Assembly: GCA_903873945.1 (NCBI GenBank) | Contig: CAIQQM010000162.1 | Span: 1-36,182 of the forward strand | Source of the DNA: an uncultured Verrucomicrobiota bacterium | GTDB lineage: Bacteria > Verrucomicrobiota > Verrucomicrobiia > Limisphaerales > UBA8199 | Length of the DNA: 36,182 bases | Direction: 5' to 3' | Shown here: piece after piece, positions 18,673 through 28,231 of the stretch | How the letters are laid out: every line of letters begins with the position of its first letter | Numbering within the stretch: the first letter of the stretch is position 1 | The notes under the pieces: model-generated | What the model saw: only the letters and a program-made list of their open reading frames with translations | Databases searched by the model: none | What the model was told of the DNA's origin: nothing | Made by a program: the position numbers and the translations under genes

Positions 18673-19695
18673 ATGACTAATTTGGCCGAAGCCCAGGTGC
18701 CCGGAGTGGACCTGTTTCCCGTGCGAAAACCGATGCCGCGCGCGCAATTTGACGCGCTGTCGCAGGAGATTCTTGTACTCAAGAAGCAGCTGAACGCGGT
18801 CATCCTAGCCCATAATTACCAAGTGCCGGAGATCCAGGACATCGCCGATTACGTGGGGGATTCACTCGGCCTTTCCCAGCAAGCAGCCGGGACCAAAGCG
18901 GACGTCATCGTCTTCAGCGGCGTCCATTTCATGGCGGAAACGGCGAAAATCCTTAACCCGAACAAAATCGTTATCCTACCGGACAAGGATGCCGGCTGCT
19001 CGCTTGAAGAAAGCTGTCCCGCCGACAAACTAGCTGCGTTTCAAAAGACCAATCCGAATTTTTACACAATTACCTACATTAACTGCAGCGCGGAAGTGAA
19101 GGCGCTAAGCAATATCATCTGTACCAGCGGCAATGCCGTCAAAATTGTCGAGGCTGCGCCGAAGGACAAAGACCTGCTGTTTGTCCCGGACGAAAACCTC
19201 GGCGCGTGGGTGATGGAGCAAACCGGGCGGAAGATGACATTGTGGAAGGGGAACTGCTACGCGCACATCGAGTTCCAGCGCGACAATCTCCTTCGCCTGC
19301 GACAGGCATTTCCCGAGGCGAAAGTGGTCGTTCACCCCGAAAGCTTGCACGAAGTGCGCGAACTGGCGGATGCGGTGTGCTCGACCGAAAAGATGATCAC
19401 CTACTGCAAATCAAGCCCCGCCAGGCAATTCGTGGTTGTGACCGAATCGGGCATCATTCACCGGATGCAGAAGGAATGTCCCGGCAAACAATTCATCTGC
19501 GCCCCGGTTGCCGATGCCCTGCGGACGCCCACGGACCCCTGCCATTGCAGCGAGTGCAAATTCATGAAGCTGAACACGCTCGAAAAAGTACGTGACTGCA
19601 TGGAAAACCTCGCGCCAAGGATCGCCTTAAGTCCGGAGATTATCCACCGCGCGCGTTTGCCGATCGAGCGGATGCTCGAGATTTCAGCGCGCTGA
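18673..19695 (+). CDS. nadA: Quinolinate synthase
   Basis: NadA condenses iminoaspartate with dihydroxyacetone phosphate to quinolinate in de novo NAD synthesis, using a [4Fe-4S] cluster. It has 340 residues from the ATG at 18673; a TTG three bases upstream is an alternative. Signatures are HNYQVPEIQDIADYVGDSLGLSQ, VHFMAETAKILNP, YINCSAEVKALSNIICTSGNA and CHCSECKFMKLNTL, with candidate cluster cysteines in the last two and in CSLEESC. The trailing helix ARLPIERMLEI is typical. No nadB or nadC is adjacent, so the pathway is dispersed. It lies 96 nt after the transporter. Confidence 0.97.
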   Translation: MTNLAEAQVPGVDLFPVRKPMPRAQFDALSQEILVLKKQLNAVILAHNYQVPEIQDIADYVGDSLGLSQQAAGTKADVIVFSGVHFMAETAKILNPNKIVILPDKDAGCSLEESCPADKLAAFQKTNPNFYTITYINCSAEVKALSNIICTSGNAVKIVEAAPKDKDLLFVPDENLGAWVMEQTGRKMTLWKGNCYAHIEFQRDNLLRLRQAFPEAKVVVHPESLHEVRELADAVCSTEKMITYCKSSPARQFVVVTESGIIHRMQKECPGKQFICAPVADALRTPTDPCHCSECKFMKLNTLEKVRDCMENLAPRIALSPEIIHRARLPIERMLEISAR

Positions 19696-19725
19696 AGCGC
19701 GACCGGCGTATCGTGTCCGCCGTGT

Positions 19726-20205
19726 TCAGTAGGGAATCTTGTCCGCCTTCTGCGCCCATTCCTTGAATGCCGCCAGAGCTTCGGCGCGCAACAAGGGCTT
19801 CATCACCAGTGAGCGTTTGCGGATCGGCAAAGCCACCTCGCGGTAAATGAAATCGTCATCGAAATCAATCTTCGCCGCGTCCTTGCGGTTGTTGCCAAAA
19901 AAGGCGGTGCGAATACGGGCCCAGTACATCGCCGACAAACACATCGGGCAAGGCTCGCAACTGGTATAGAGATCACAATCATCCAACTGGAACGTCTTAA
20001 GCCGCCGACAGGCTTCGCGGATTGCGACGATTTCCGCGTGGGCGGTCGGATCATTGCCGGAGGTGACCTGATTGCAGCCGCGGCCCACAATTCGGCCGCC
20101 CTTAACCACCACGGCCCCGAAGGGACCACCTTTGCCTCGTCTCATCATTTGGATGGAGAGACGAATCGCCTCCCGCATGAATTTATTCTTCATAGTGTTG
20201 CACAT
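19726..20205 (-). CDS. guaD: Guanine deaminase (cytidine-deaminase-fold)
   Basis: This enzyme converts guanine to xanthine in purine salvage. It has 159 residues. Zinc-binding motifs are HAEIVAI (His and catalytic Glu) and CEPCPMC. Features that single out the GuaD group (as in Bacillus subtilis) from tRNA adenosine deaminase are GGPFGAVVVKGGRIVGRGCNQV, the NDPTAHAE block, IDFDDDFIYREVALP, and a C-terminus that ends in a short aromatic-containing tail (KADKIPY) folding over the active site. The ATG at 20193 (MKNKFMREAIRLS) is an equally good start. It is divergent from pckG. With the adenosine deaminase at 25637, the region has two purine deaminases, though not in one operon. Confidence 0.9.
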   Translation of the reverse strand: MCNTMKNKFMREAIRLSIQMMRRGKGGPFGAVVVKGGRIVGRGCNQVTSGNDPTAHAEIVAIREACRRLKTFQLDDCDLYTSCEPCPMCLSAMYWARIRTAFFGNNRKDAAKIDFDDDFIYREVALPIRKRSLVMKPLLRAEALAAFKEWAQKADKIPY

Positions 20206-20368
20206 TAAACCGTGCTGTTTTAATGGAGGCAGGCGGGCGGTTCAAGAGTTTCCGCAAAGAAAGTTGCGCGGGAGTCTTGACCAAAGCCAAAAGCCCGGCA
20301 TAGTTTACGGCCCATAACTGGAACTGAAGCCGCCAGTTGCCTAGAAGTAAGAATTACGTGAATCACCT

Positions 20369-22147
20369 ATGACAAAGGAATCGTCGGGAAAGTGCAATAC
20401 CACCAATAAGGCCGTGCTGGTCTGGGTCGCGGAGATGGTGAAACTTTGCCAGCCGAAACACGTCTTCTGGTGCAATGGCTCGAAAACGGAACGAAAGGCC
20501 CTCACGGCTGAAGCGGTGGAAAAGGGAATTCTGATCAAGCTCAACCAGAAGAAGCTGCCAGGCTGCTATTATCATCGTTCGAATCCCAATGACGTCGCCC
20601 GCGTCGAGCAAGCCACCTTTATATGCACGGTGGACCAGGAGGAGGCCGGCCCAACGAATAACTGGATGGCACCGAAGGAAATGTATCAGAAGCTTCGCGG
20701 CTATTGCTCGGGCGCGATGCGCGGACGCACGATGTACGTGGTTCCTTACCTCATGGGACCGCCAGGCTCGCCACTTGCGAAAGTGGGGGTTGAACTCACC
20801 GACTCCCTTTACGTAGCGCTCAGCATGGGAATCATGACGCGCATGGGCAACATCGCCTTCCAACAACTCGGCGATAGCGATGAATTCAACCGTGGACTTC
20901 ATTGCATGCTGGACGTGAATCCGGAGCGCCGCTATATCGCGCATTTCCCGGAGGACAATGCGATTATTTCAGTGGGCTCGAACTATGGAGGCAACGTGTT
21001 GCTGGGCAAAAAATGCCTGGCACTGCGTATCGGCTCCTACCTAGGACGCCAGGAAGGCTGGCTCGCCGAGCACATGCTGATCCTGCGTATCCAATCTCCA
21101 TCAGGCGAAAAGACTTACATTGCGGCGGCATTCCCCAGCGCCTGCGGCAAGACCAATTTTGCCATGATGATCCCGCCTCCCCGTTTCAAGGGCTGGAAGA
21201 TTTCAACCATTGGTGACGACATCGCCTGGATGAAGCCCGGACTGGACGGCCGCCTTTACGCAATTAATCCGGAAGCCGGTTGCTTCGGAGTTGTGCCGGG
21301 AACGAACTCGAAGTCCAACCCGAATGCGATGAAGATGATTTCACGCGACACCATTTTTACCAATGTCGCCCTTACCCAGGACCTGGATGTCTGGTGGGAA
21401 GGCAAGGACGGTCCGGTGCCCAGGGAATGTCTGGATTGGAGAGGAAACAAATGGACGCCTGCCTCCAAAGAAAAGGCGGCCCATCCAAACAGCCGCTTCA
21501 CCGCGCCCATGTCCATCAATCCGGTTTTGGCTGAGGAAGCCAACGATCCCCAAGGTGTGCCCATCAGCGCCATCATCTTTGGCGGTCGCCGGAGCGACAC
21601 GGTGCCGCTGGTATACCAGGCTTTCAATTGGGTCCACGGCGTTTATGTCGGGGCGACAATGGGGTCAGAAATGACGGCGGCAGCCGTAGGTGGGGCGGGA
21701 CAGGTGCGCCGCGACCCAATGGCGATGCTGCCATTCTGCGGCTATCACATGGGGGACTATTTCCGGCATTGGATCAACATGCACAAGTCGATCAAGCACC
21801 CGCCGCGGATTTTCAACGTGAATTGGTTCCGCAAGAATGAAACCGGCAATTTCATCTGGCCTGGCTTCGGTGAAAACATGCGCGTGCTGAAATGGATCGT
21901 GGACCGCTGCCATGCCCGTACGGACGCTGTCGAAAGCCCGCTCGGCTGGGTACCTGGTGCAGGGGCGCTGGATCTGGAAGGCATCCCGGACTTCTCGCCC
22001 CAAAAACTTGAAGCCCTGCAAATGGTCAAGGACGCCGAATGGCACCGTGAGTTGCTGATGCAGGATGAGCTTTTCATGAAGCTTTACTCCCACCTGCCAA
22101 AAGAACTGATCTTCCAGCGCGAGTTGCTTAAGGCCCGGCTGCAATAA
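20369..22147 (+). CDS. pckG: Phosphoenolpyruvate carboxykinase (GTP)
   Basis: The enzyme interconverts oxaloacetate plus GTP and PEP plus GDP plus CO2, the entry to gluconeogenesis. It has 592 residues, the normal size for the GTP-dependent class, unlike the ~540-residue ATP class. The P-loop [13 protein letters not shown] (residues 255-267) includes the hyper-reactive Cys259 typical of GTP-PEPCK. Other family blocks are [44 protein letters not shown], and [24 protein letters not shown] possible -35 element TTGACC at 20277 with a weak -10 around 20299-20306 lies upstream. The gene is transcribed alone, divergent from guaD. Confidence 0.96.
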   Translation: MTKESSGKCNTTNKAVLVWVAEMVKLCQPKHVFWCNGSKTERKALTAEAVEKGILIKLNQKKLPGCYYHRSNPNDVARVEQATFICTVDQEEAGPTNNWMAPKEMYQKLRGYCSGAMRGRTMYVVPYLMGPPGSPLAKVGVELTDSLYVALSMGIMTRMGNIAFQQLGDSDEFNRGLHCMLDVNPERRYIAHFPEDNAIISVGSNYGGNVLLGKKCLALRIGSYLGRQEGWLAEHMLILRIQSPSGEKTYIAAAFPSACGKTNFAMMIPPPRFKGWKISTIGDDIAWMKPGLDGRLYAINPEAGCFGVVPGTNSKSNPNAMKMISRDTIFTNVALTQDLDVWWEGKDGPVPRECLDWRGNKWTPASKEKAAHPNSRFTAPMSINPVLAEEANDPQGVPISAIIFGGRRSDTVPLVYQAFNWVHGVYVGATMGSEMTAAAVGGAGQVRRDPMAMLPFCGYHMGDYFRHWINMHKSIKHPPRIFNVNWFRKNETGNFIWPGFGENMRVLKWIVDRCHARTDAVESPLGWVPGAGALDLEGIPDFSPQKLEALQMVKDAEWHRELLMQDELFMKLYSHLPKELIFQRELLKARLQ

Positions 22148-22198
22148 AAACCCCCGCGTGCCGAAGCGCGCAAGGATGAAAAGGGAACGGCTGCGAAG

Positions 22199-22465
22199 TT
22201 ATTTAGTGGTCAAGTCACTCGCCTTGGGGCTTTGCAATACCGGCTTGGCTTGAGCAGTCTTGCAGCAGGCGGTTTTTGCCAAAAACGGACACGTGGCCTT
22301 GGCCTTGACCTGATCACAACACTGGGCCTTGGCGGCATCAGCGCATTTGGCCTTGGCGCAACAGGCCGGCTTGGTGGCATCCTTGTCCTGACAGGTCTTG
22401 GAATCGCCGGCTTGCACCGCGAACGCAAAAGCCATCAACACTGTGGAGAACATAAGTTTCTTCAT
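22199..22465 (-). CDS. Small Cys-rich secreted protein
   Basis: This 88-residue protein starts at the ATG at 22465. It has a clear signal peptide (MKKLMFSTVLMAFAFAVQAGDS, cleavage probably after VQA) and a mature part of about 69 residues. The mature part holds nine cysteines, including three CC pairs: CQ, ACCAKAKC, QCCDQ, TCPF, ACCKT, interleaved with many Ala and Lys. The spacing suggests disulfides or metal binding in the envelope, but no family is recognised. The longer open frame upstream to 22666 overlaps alaS and is rejected. A promoter almost abutting the ATG (22473-22500) suggests its own transcription rather than read-through. Confidence 0.72.
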   Translation of the reverse strand: MKKLMFSTVLMAFAFAVQAGDSKTCQDKDATKPACCAKAKCADAAKAQCCDQVKAKATCPFLAKTACCKTAQAKPVLQSPKASDLTTK

Positions 22466-22472
22466 ATATTTA

Positions 22473-22500
22473 ATATTACCGGTATTTCTATTTGGTTCAA
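22473..22500 (-). promoter_or_regulatory. Sigma-70-like promoter for the Cys-rich protein, possibly leaderless
   Basis: Read on the minus strand, TTGAAC (22495-22500) and TAATAT (22473-22478) are separated by exactly 16 nt. The ATG begins 7 nt after the -10 hexamer, so a start 6-8 nt downstream of it would fall on or next to the first codon. There is no room for a Shine-Dalgarno site. Hexamer quality and spacing are seen directly; the leaderless reading is inference. Confidence 0.5.
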
Positions 22501-22553
22501 GTGTATCTGTTCGAGTTATTGGACGCCCACGCCTGCTATTGTGTTCAATCAAC

Positions 22554-25337
22554 TTAGAGTCGCTTGACCAATTCTCGGGCTTTGGCCAGCGCCTCATCCA
22601 ACTTCGAAATATCCTTGCCGCCGCCCCTTGCATTGTCAGGCCGCCCCCCACCCTTCCCGCCGACAATCGGGGCGATGCCTTGGATGATTTTGCCGGCCTG
22701 GATTTTTTTCGTCAGCTCGGGTGACACGGTGGCCACCAAGGCTACGGCATTGCTCGCAAAGCCGCCGAGCACCACCACTCCCTTGAACTGGCCCCTAAGG
22801 GCTTCCGCAATCGCTTGCAGGAAGTCGCCATCGGCGGCGCCAAGGTTTTCAACAATCGCAGGGACCTGGCCAAACGTCTGCGCTTTGACGACGAGCCCGC
22901 GGGCAACTTCAGCGGCTTGCTTCTGCTGCATCGCCTTGAGTTCCTTCTCCATCTCTTTCTGCTGTGCCAACAGCGACTCGATTTTCTTTTCCAGTTCCCC
23001 GACCGGCGAATTGACCTTGCCGGACAGCGCCTTTATGAGCTGGAGCTGATCGTTGGCTTGTTTGTAGGCCTCCAGACCCGCCACCGCCTCTATGCGCCGG
23101 ATGCCCGCCGCGATGGCGGATTCCGCAACAATCCGGAACATGCCAATCTCGCCCGTGCCACGGACGTGCGTGCCGCCGCAGAGTTCCATCGAGTAGCCGT
23201 CCAGCGCGGCAGGTTTGCCGCCGATTTGGAGAACGCGCACCCAATCGCCATATTTCTCGCCAAAAAACTGCCGGATATCCTTGCGGTCCTTGATGTGGTT
23301 GTATTTTACCTCGGTCCAAGTCACCGACGCGTTTTCAAGAATGCGCTCATTGACCAAGCGCTCAACATCAGCCACCTGCTCCGGCGTCAGCGGCGCACTA
23401 CTGAAATCAAACGTCAGTTTCTCCGGCCCGACATAGGAGCCTTTTTGCGTGGCGTCTTTGCTGACGACTTCATGCAAGGCCCAGTGCAGGAGATGCGTGA
23501 CGGTATGGTGACGCTGGATGGCCTCGCGGCGCGGCTGCTCAACACGAAGAACGACCTCGTCACCGATGGTCGGAATGACTTCCCCCTCGACGAAATGAAG
23601 CCAGGTGTTGCCAGACTTCTGCGTGTTTGTGATTTGCAACCGCGGACGTGAGCTAGCGCCACCTGAAGAAGTGCGCCGACTAACGGCAGCTACGAGAATT
23701 TCGCCGGTGTCGCCGACCTGACCGCCCATCTCGGCATAAAACGGCGAAGTGTCGAGGATGACGGCGGTCCTGTCCTTGACGCCGACGACTTCAAGGACTT
23801 TGGCGGGCGTCTCCAGTTTGTCGAAGCCGACGAATTGGGTGGGGGTCGTGGTCCCGACTTGGGAAAGTTCAATGACTTGCTTCTTCTGGGCGGCGCGGGC
23901 GCGAGCCTTCTGTTCTTCCATAAGCTTGTTGAAGCCGGCGACATCAACCGTGAGGCCGCGCTCTCGGGCCATCAACTCGGTGAGATCGAGAGGGAAACCC
24001 TGTTCGTCATAAAGCCGGAACGCGAATGCACCAGAGATTGAGGCAGCGCCCAGAGCGGGCACGGTCCCCGACAATTTTGCGACCTCCTTTTCAAACAAGT
24101 CTATGCCCTTATCCAACGTCTTATTGAAAGCCTCCTCTTCACGCTGGATGACTTGCTCGATGTGGTCTTGTTTGGCACGGATTTCGGGGAAGACATGGCC
24201 CATGGTGTCAGCCAGAACGGAGACCAGCTTGTAAAAGAACGGTTCGTGGAAACCGAGCGCGCGGCCATAGCGGACGGCCCGGCGTAGAATGCGGCGAAGG
24301 ACGTAGTTGCGATCAGTGTTGCCCGGCGTGATGCCGTCGGCGATGGCGAAGCTCAGGGTTCGGATGTGGTCGGCGACCACGCGAAACGCCACGTCGATTT
24401 TTTCCTGTTCGGTCGTGGCGGCGCGGCCGGCTACCGGCAATGTTGACCCATATTTCTTCCCGCTCAGCTTTTCGATCTTGTCAAAGATCGGCCGGAAGAT
24501 GTCCGTTTCGTAATTCGAGATGACGCGGGTAAAGTCAGTGAAATTCCGCGTGTTCTGCATGATGCCAGTAACGCGCTCGAAGCCCATGCCGGTATCGACG
24601 TGTTTGGCGGCTAGTGAGGAGAAGGTGCCGTCCGGATTAGCGTTGAACTGAATGAAGACGAGGTTCCATATCTCGATGCACTCGGCGGTAGGCTGGTTGA
24701 CCAGCCTGCCTCGGGTGTCGCCATGGGGGGTGAGGTCCACGTGGATTTCGCTGCACGGGCCGCAGGGGCCGGTATCGCCCATCATCCAGAAATTATCCTT
24801 CTTATTGCCACGAACAATGTGGACCTTCGGGTCAAGGCCAGCGGCACGGAATTTTTCGGCCCAAATGTCGTAGGCTTCCTGGTCAAATTCGCTCGGGTCG
24901 CCTTTGCTCTTGTTCGGAGAATAGACCGTCGCGTAAAGACGATTCTTCGGGAATTTCCAGACTTCGGTCACCAATTCCCACGCCCAGCCGATGGCTTCTT
25001 TCTTGAAGTAATCGCCGAAGGACCAGTTGCCGAGCATCTCGAAAAAAGTGTGGTGATAGGTGTCGAGGCCGACGTCTTCGAGGTCGTTGTGTTTACCGCC
25101 GGCACGGATGCACTTTTGGGTGTCCGCAGCCCGCGTATCCTTGCTCGGAGCGGCGCCGGCCCATTTGCAAACGTCCGGGGCACGCTGTCCCAGAAAGATC
25201 GGCACGAACTGATTCATGCCCGCATTCGTGAAAAGCAGGTTCGGCGAATCGGGCATCAGGCTCGACGAAGGCACGATGGTATGTCCCTTCGATTTGAAGA
25301 AGTCCAGAAATGATTGCCGTATTTCCACGCTGGTCAT
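22554..25337 (-). CDS. alaS: Alanyl-tRNA synthetase
   Basis: This class II synthetase charges tRNA-Ala and edits mischarged Ser and Gly. It has 927 residues with the standard architecture. The aminoacylation domain (about residues 1-460) starts IRQSFLDFFKSKGHTIVPSSSL and carries the motif-1 region around FTNAGMNQF plus the block DTYHHTFFEMLGNWSFGDYFKKEA. The editing domain has zinc ligands HTVTHLLH and CGGTH. A coiled coil (about residues 750-800, GELEKKIESLLAQQKEMEKELK) leads to the C-terminal DHHA1-like domain GGKGGGRPDNARGGG. The ATG at 25337 gives the conserved N-terminus. It is divergent from the adenosine deaminase, with 299 nt between the starts. Confidence 0.98.
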   Translation of the reverse strand: MTSVEIRQSFLDFFKSKGHTIVPSSSLMPDSPNLLFTNAGMNQFVPIFLGQRAPDVCKWAGAAPSKDTRAADTQKCIRAGGKHNDLEDVGLDTYHHTFFEMLGNWSFGDYFKKEAIGWAWELVTEVWKFPKNRLYATVYSPNKSKGDPSEFDQEAYDIWAEKFRAAGLDPKVHIVRGNKKDNFWMMGDTGPCGPCSEIHVDLTPHGDTRGRLVNQPTAECIEIWNLVFIQFNANPDGTFSSLAAKHVDTGMGFERVTGIMQNTRNFTDFTRVISNYETDIFRPIFDKIEKLSGKKYGSTLPVAGRAATTEQEKIDVAFRVVADHIRTLSFAIADGITPGNTDRNYVLRRILRRAVRYGRALGFHEPFFYKLVSVLADTMGHVFPEIRAKQDHIEQVIQREEEAFNKTLDKGIDLFEKEVAKLSGTVPALGAASISGAFAFRLYDEQGFPLDLTELMARERGLTVDVAGFNKLMEEQKARARAAQKKQVIELSQVGTTTPTQFVGFDKLETPAKVLEVVGVKDRTAVILDTSPFYAEMGGQVGDTGEILVAAVSRRTSSGGASSRPRLQITNTQKSGNTWLHFVEGEVIPTIGDEVVLRVEQPRREAIQRHHTVTHLLHWALHEVVSKDATQKGSYVGPEKLTFDFSSAPLTPEQVADVERLVNERILENASVTWTEVKYNHIKDRKDIRQFFGEKYGDWVRVLQIGGKPAALDGYSMELCGGTHVRGTGEIGMFRIVAESAIAAGIRRIEAVAGLEAYKQANDQLQLIKALSGKVNSPVGELEKKIESLLAQQKEMEKELKAMQQKQAAEVARGLVVKAQTFGQVPAIVENLGAADGDFLQAIAEALRGQFKGVVVLGGFASNAVALVATVSPELTKKIQAGKIIQGIAPIVGGKGGGRPDNARGGGKDISKLDEALAKARELVKRL

Positions 25338-25510
25338 AAAGACAAAGCAAGTTTAGCTGCAAAAAGTGCCAGGAGCGCAAGGCATCCGCCCTGCCCTGGC
25401 AGGCCACAAACTCGGGGAGGTAAATTAATACACCGCCCGGCCCAAGGCGAGTCCAAAGTCCGTATCCAAAGGGTTTTAACCGAGGCGGGGTTCTTGTTCA
25501 TCGCCTGATT

Positions 25511-25543
25511 TTGACGTGACCCCGGTCTGGCGCGTGATATAAT
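25511..25543 (+). promoter_or_regulatory. Strong extended -10 promoter upstream of the adenosine deaminase
   Basis: A consensus TATAAT lies at 25538-25543, preceded by TG at 25535-25536 and one base, giving an extended -10. A TTGACG at 25511-25516 is 21 nt away, longer than the usual 16-18, so recognition may rest on the extended -10. The expected start near 25550 leaves about 87 nt of leader to the preferred ATG at 25637. It would also place an in-frame ATG (25556) about 6 nt from the transcript end. Confidence 0.55.
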
Positions 25544-25636
25544 AACAGCATTCTGATGAAAATGGGTCCGGCCACAACAGCCAATTCTCACCGACCTGCG
25601 CCTACGCCAATAACCAAATTAACTAACCCGAACGTC

Positions 25637-26839
25637 ATGAACACTGTTATCACCGAGGAGTTCCTCCGCCGCATCCCAAAAACCGACCTGCATCTGCACC
25701 TCGACGGTTCGCTCCGCCTGCCCACGCTCATCGAGCTGGCCCGGCAGCAGCGCGTCAAATTGCCGTCCACCACCACCGACGGCTTGAGCCGGTTGGTATT
25801 CAAGAAGAACTACGCCGACCTGACTGAATACCTAAAGGGGTTCGCCTACACCTGCGCGGTCATGAACGATACCGAGAGCCTTGAACGTATCGCTTGCGAA
25901 CTCGCCGAGGACAACCTCGCGGAAGGCGTGCGTTATATTGAGGTCCGTTTTGCGCCCCAACTGCTTGTCCACGAAAAGCTGACGATGGAACAAGTCCTCC
26001 GCGCCGTCAGCCGAGGCCTCGAACGCGCCCAGCGCGCCCATAACCGTTCCGCCACCGTGCGCCGCGGTGATGATGTGCCATTCCATTTCGGCATCATTGT
26101 CTGCGCCCTGCGGTTTTTCGTTCCGGCAATGTCATCGTATTACGCGCTCCTTTTCCACGTGATGTCCTACTCGCCGCCAAAACAGGTCTTCGCCGCCGCC
26201 TCCACTGAACTGGCGCGCGCTGCGGTACGCCTCGTCCGCGAGCAAGGACTGCCAATTGTCGGGTTCGACCTCGCGGGCGCCGAGGCCGGTTACCCAGCAG
26301 ATGATCACCGAGCCGCGTTCCAGTACTGCCACTCGAATTTTCTGAAGAAAACCATCCACGCCGGCGAAGCCTACGGGCCGGAATCGATTTTCCGGGCAAT
26401 TACCGACTGCTATGCCAACCGAATCGGCCACGGCACCTGGCTCTTTGCCCGCTCGATGATTAAAGACCCGTCAATCACCGACCGCGAAGCCTACTGCCAC
26501 CACCTCGCCGAGTACATCGCGAGCCAGCGGATCACGCTTGAGGTCTGCCTGACCAGCAACACCCAGACCCACCCGCAATTGCGCGACGTCCGTCGCCATC
26601 CCCTGCGCCAGATGCTCGATCACGAGTTGTCCATCTCGCTCTGCACCGACAACCGGCTGGTCTCGCATACGACGATGACCAACGAATTGCTGCAAGCTGT
26701 CCGCAAATTGAAAATGACACGGCGCGAGTTGCGCAACGTGGTGCTCGCCGGCTTCAAAGGCAGTTTCTTTCCCGGCACCTATCACGAGAAACGCCATTTC
26801 GTTCGCCAGGTCATTGACCGTTACGAAGCATTGAGCTAA
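25637..26839 (+). CDS. Adenosine deaminase family protein
   Basis: This 400-residue zinc hydrolase of the adenosine/AMP deaminase family probably converts adenosine to inosine. The ATG at 25637 is chosen because EEFLRRIPKTDLHLHLDGS is the family start; the frame is open to 25556. Metal and catalytic residues visible are His19 and His21 (HLHLDG), His241 and Glu244 (HAGEAYGP), His265 (NRIGHG) and Asp338. The residue after Asp338 is Asn339 (CTDNR), where classical adenosine deaminases have a second Asp (TDDP) that contacts purine N7. Substrate specificity is therefore less certain. The L,D-transpeptidase starts 8 nt after the stop. Confidence 0.88.
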   Translation: MNTVITEEFLRRIPKTDLHLHLDGSLRLPTLIELARQQRVKLPSTTTDGLSRLVFKKNYADLTEYLKGFAYTCAVMNDTESLERIACELAEDNLAEGVRYIEVRFAPQLLVHEKLTMEQVLRAVSRGLERAQRAHNRSATVRRGDDVPFHFGIIVCALRFFVPAMSSYYALLFHVMSYSPPKQVFAAASTELARAAVRLVREQGLPIVGFDLAGAEAGYPADDHRAAFQYCHSNFLKKTIHAGEAYGPESIFRAITDCYANRIGHGTWLFARSMIKDPSITDREAYCHHLAEYIASQRITLEVCLTSNTQTHPQLRDVRRHPLRQMLDHELSISLCTDNRLVSHTTMTNELLQAVRKLKMTRRELRNVVLAGFKGSFFPGTYHEKRHFVRQVIDRYEALS

Positions 26840-26847
26840 ATCGGCTC

Positions 26848-27987
26848 GTGCGACGGCAACCAAGATATAAGTTGCGTGATTCGCGGAGGGGATGGCCGGG
26901 CCGGATCCTCTGGACAATTGCATTGGCTGGCCTGGTTTTGGTCGGGTGGATATGGTGGCAGTCCGGCAGGGCGAAAGTGCCGGCGCAAAAGCCGAAAGCG
27001 GGTTCGGCGGCACGCAATAACCAGGAGCCAAAATCTGCAGCCGCGAGGTTACGAGCCCGGACGAAAGGTGGCACCGGGTCGACCGGGGCCTCGCGAACTA
27101 TGGCTGAGGCGGTCTCCCCCCTGGGTTTCCCACGCCCGGTCCAAAGCATGCTCGAAGCACAGGTGGCCCTCGAACGAAGAGGAATTTGCGCCGGTTCGAT
27201 TGATGGAGTTATCGGGCCGCAAACCCGGTCCGCCCTGCGCGCTTTTCAGGAAAGGGAGGGTTTAAACGTCACCGGCGAGCTGGACGCAGCCACGAAAGAG
27301 CGCCTGACTCTGGAAGGCCCCCCCTGCTCTAGTTACACGGTCACGACAAATGACCTGGGAAGATTACAGCCGCTGAGCGCCACGTGGCTTGGCAAATCGC
27401 AGCAAACCGCGCTGGAATATGAAACCATTCTGGAGCTCGCAGCCGAAAAAGGCCACGCACATCCAAACCTGGTTCGCCGGTTGAACCCCGACATCAACTG
27501 GACCAATGTCGCGCCGGGCGCAACGGTGCAATTGCCGGATGCTGCCTATCCCGAGGCGTCGGTAAAGGCGGCCTGCGTCATCATCAACCTGAGCGACAAA
27601 ATACTCGAGGCATTTGATGCAAACACAAACTTGATCGCCCACTTTCCGTGCAGCATCCCGCAGCGGCCGGAAAAGCGGCAGGTCGGGGAATTGCATGTCA
27701 CGGACATCGCGCCGAACCCGAACTACACGTTCAATCCGGAAGTGTTTCCGGAATCGGCTGAAGCAAGGCAATTGAAAATGAAACTGGTGTTGCCGCCCGG
27801 CCCGAATAACCCGGTCGGAGTGGCTTGGATCGGGCTGGACAAACCGGGCTATGGAATACATGGCACACCGAGTCCGGAACAGGTAGGCCGAACGGAATCG
27901 CACGGCTGCTTCCGATTGGCGAACTGGAACGCGGAGTATCTGCTCAAACTGGTCTGGATCGGAATGCCAGTGGAAATTGTGCCGTAA
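26848..27987 (+). CDS. L,D-transpeptidase with peptidoglycan-binding domain
   Basis: This 379-residue periplasmic enzyme makes 3-3 peptidoglycan cross-links or attaches proteins to the wall. It starts at a GTG. A basic N-terminus and one transmembrane helix (about residues 19-38) anchor it, followed by an Ala/Lys/Arg-rich linker (40-90). A PG_binding_1 domain (about 97-155, VALERRGICAGSIDGVIGPQTRSALRAFQ) is followed by a LysM-like segment (about 190-232). The YkuD domain (about 240-379) ends with the active site: His338 in GIHGTPSP and the SHGCFR motif with nucleophile Cys354. It follows the adenosine deaminase by 8 nt and may be co-transcribed with it, though the functions are unrelated. Confidence 0.93.
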   Translation: MRRQPRYKLRDSRRGWPGRILWTIALAGLVLVGWIWWQSGRAKVPAQKPKAGSAARNNQEPKSAAARLRARTKGGTGSTGASRTMAEAVSPLGFPRPVQSMLEAQVALERRGICAGSIDGVIGPQTRSALRAFQEREGLNVTGELDAATKERLTLEGPPCSSYTVTTNDLGRLQPLSATWLGKSQQTALEYETILELAAEKGHAHPNLVRRLNPDINWTNVAPGATVQLPDAAYPEASVKAACVIINLSDKILEAFDANTNLIAHFPCSIPQRPEKRQVGELHVTDIAPNPNYTFNPEVFPESAEARQLKMKLVLPPGPNNPVGVAWIGLDKPGYGIHGTPSPEQVGRTESHGCFRLANWNAEYLLKLVWIGMPVEIVP

Positions 27988-28231
27988 AGAACCGACGGGC
28001 ATTAAGATTCAAGCCGCTGAGAGGATCGGAATCCGGCAAGCCGGACCGCGATTTGGCTGAGGTTCGTGGCGCCGGACAAACTGTAGAGCAGACTAAAGCC
28101 GAACAAAGTGACTGCAGCCGACATGCCGCCGAAAAGGAAATATTTCAGCGCAGCCTCGGCGGATTTGATGTTGCACTTGTAACCCGCTTTTACGAGAAAG
28201 CGCGTTGGCTATGCAGTATCTCTACTAAGAG

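Noticed and set aside
22466-22666. N-terminal extension of the Cys-rich protein
   Set aside because: It lies over the alaS 3' end and would bury the signal peptide; the promoter at 22473-22500 supports the shorter form.
27988-28231. Coding frame between the L,D-transpeptidase and the radical SAM gene
   Set aside because: The plus-strand frame here is mostly the shadow of the neighbouring genes and has no start signal; nothing else was seen.
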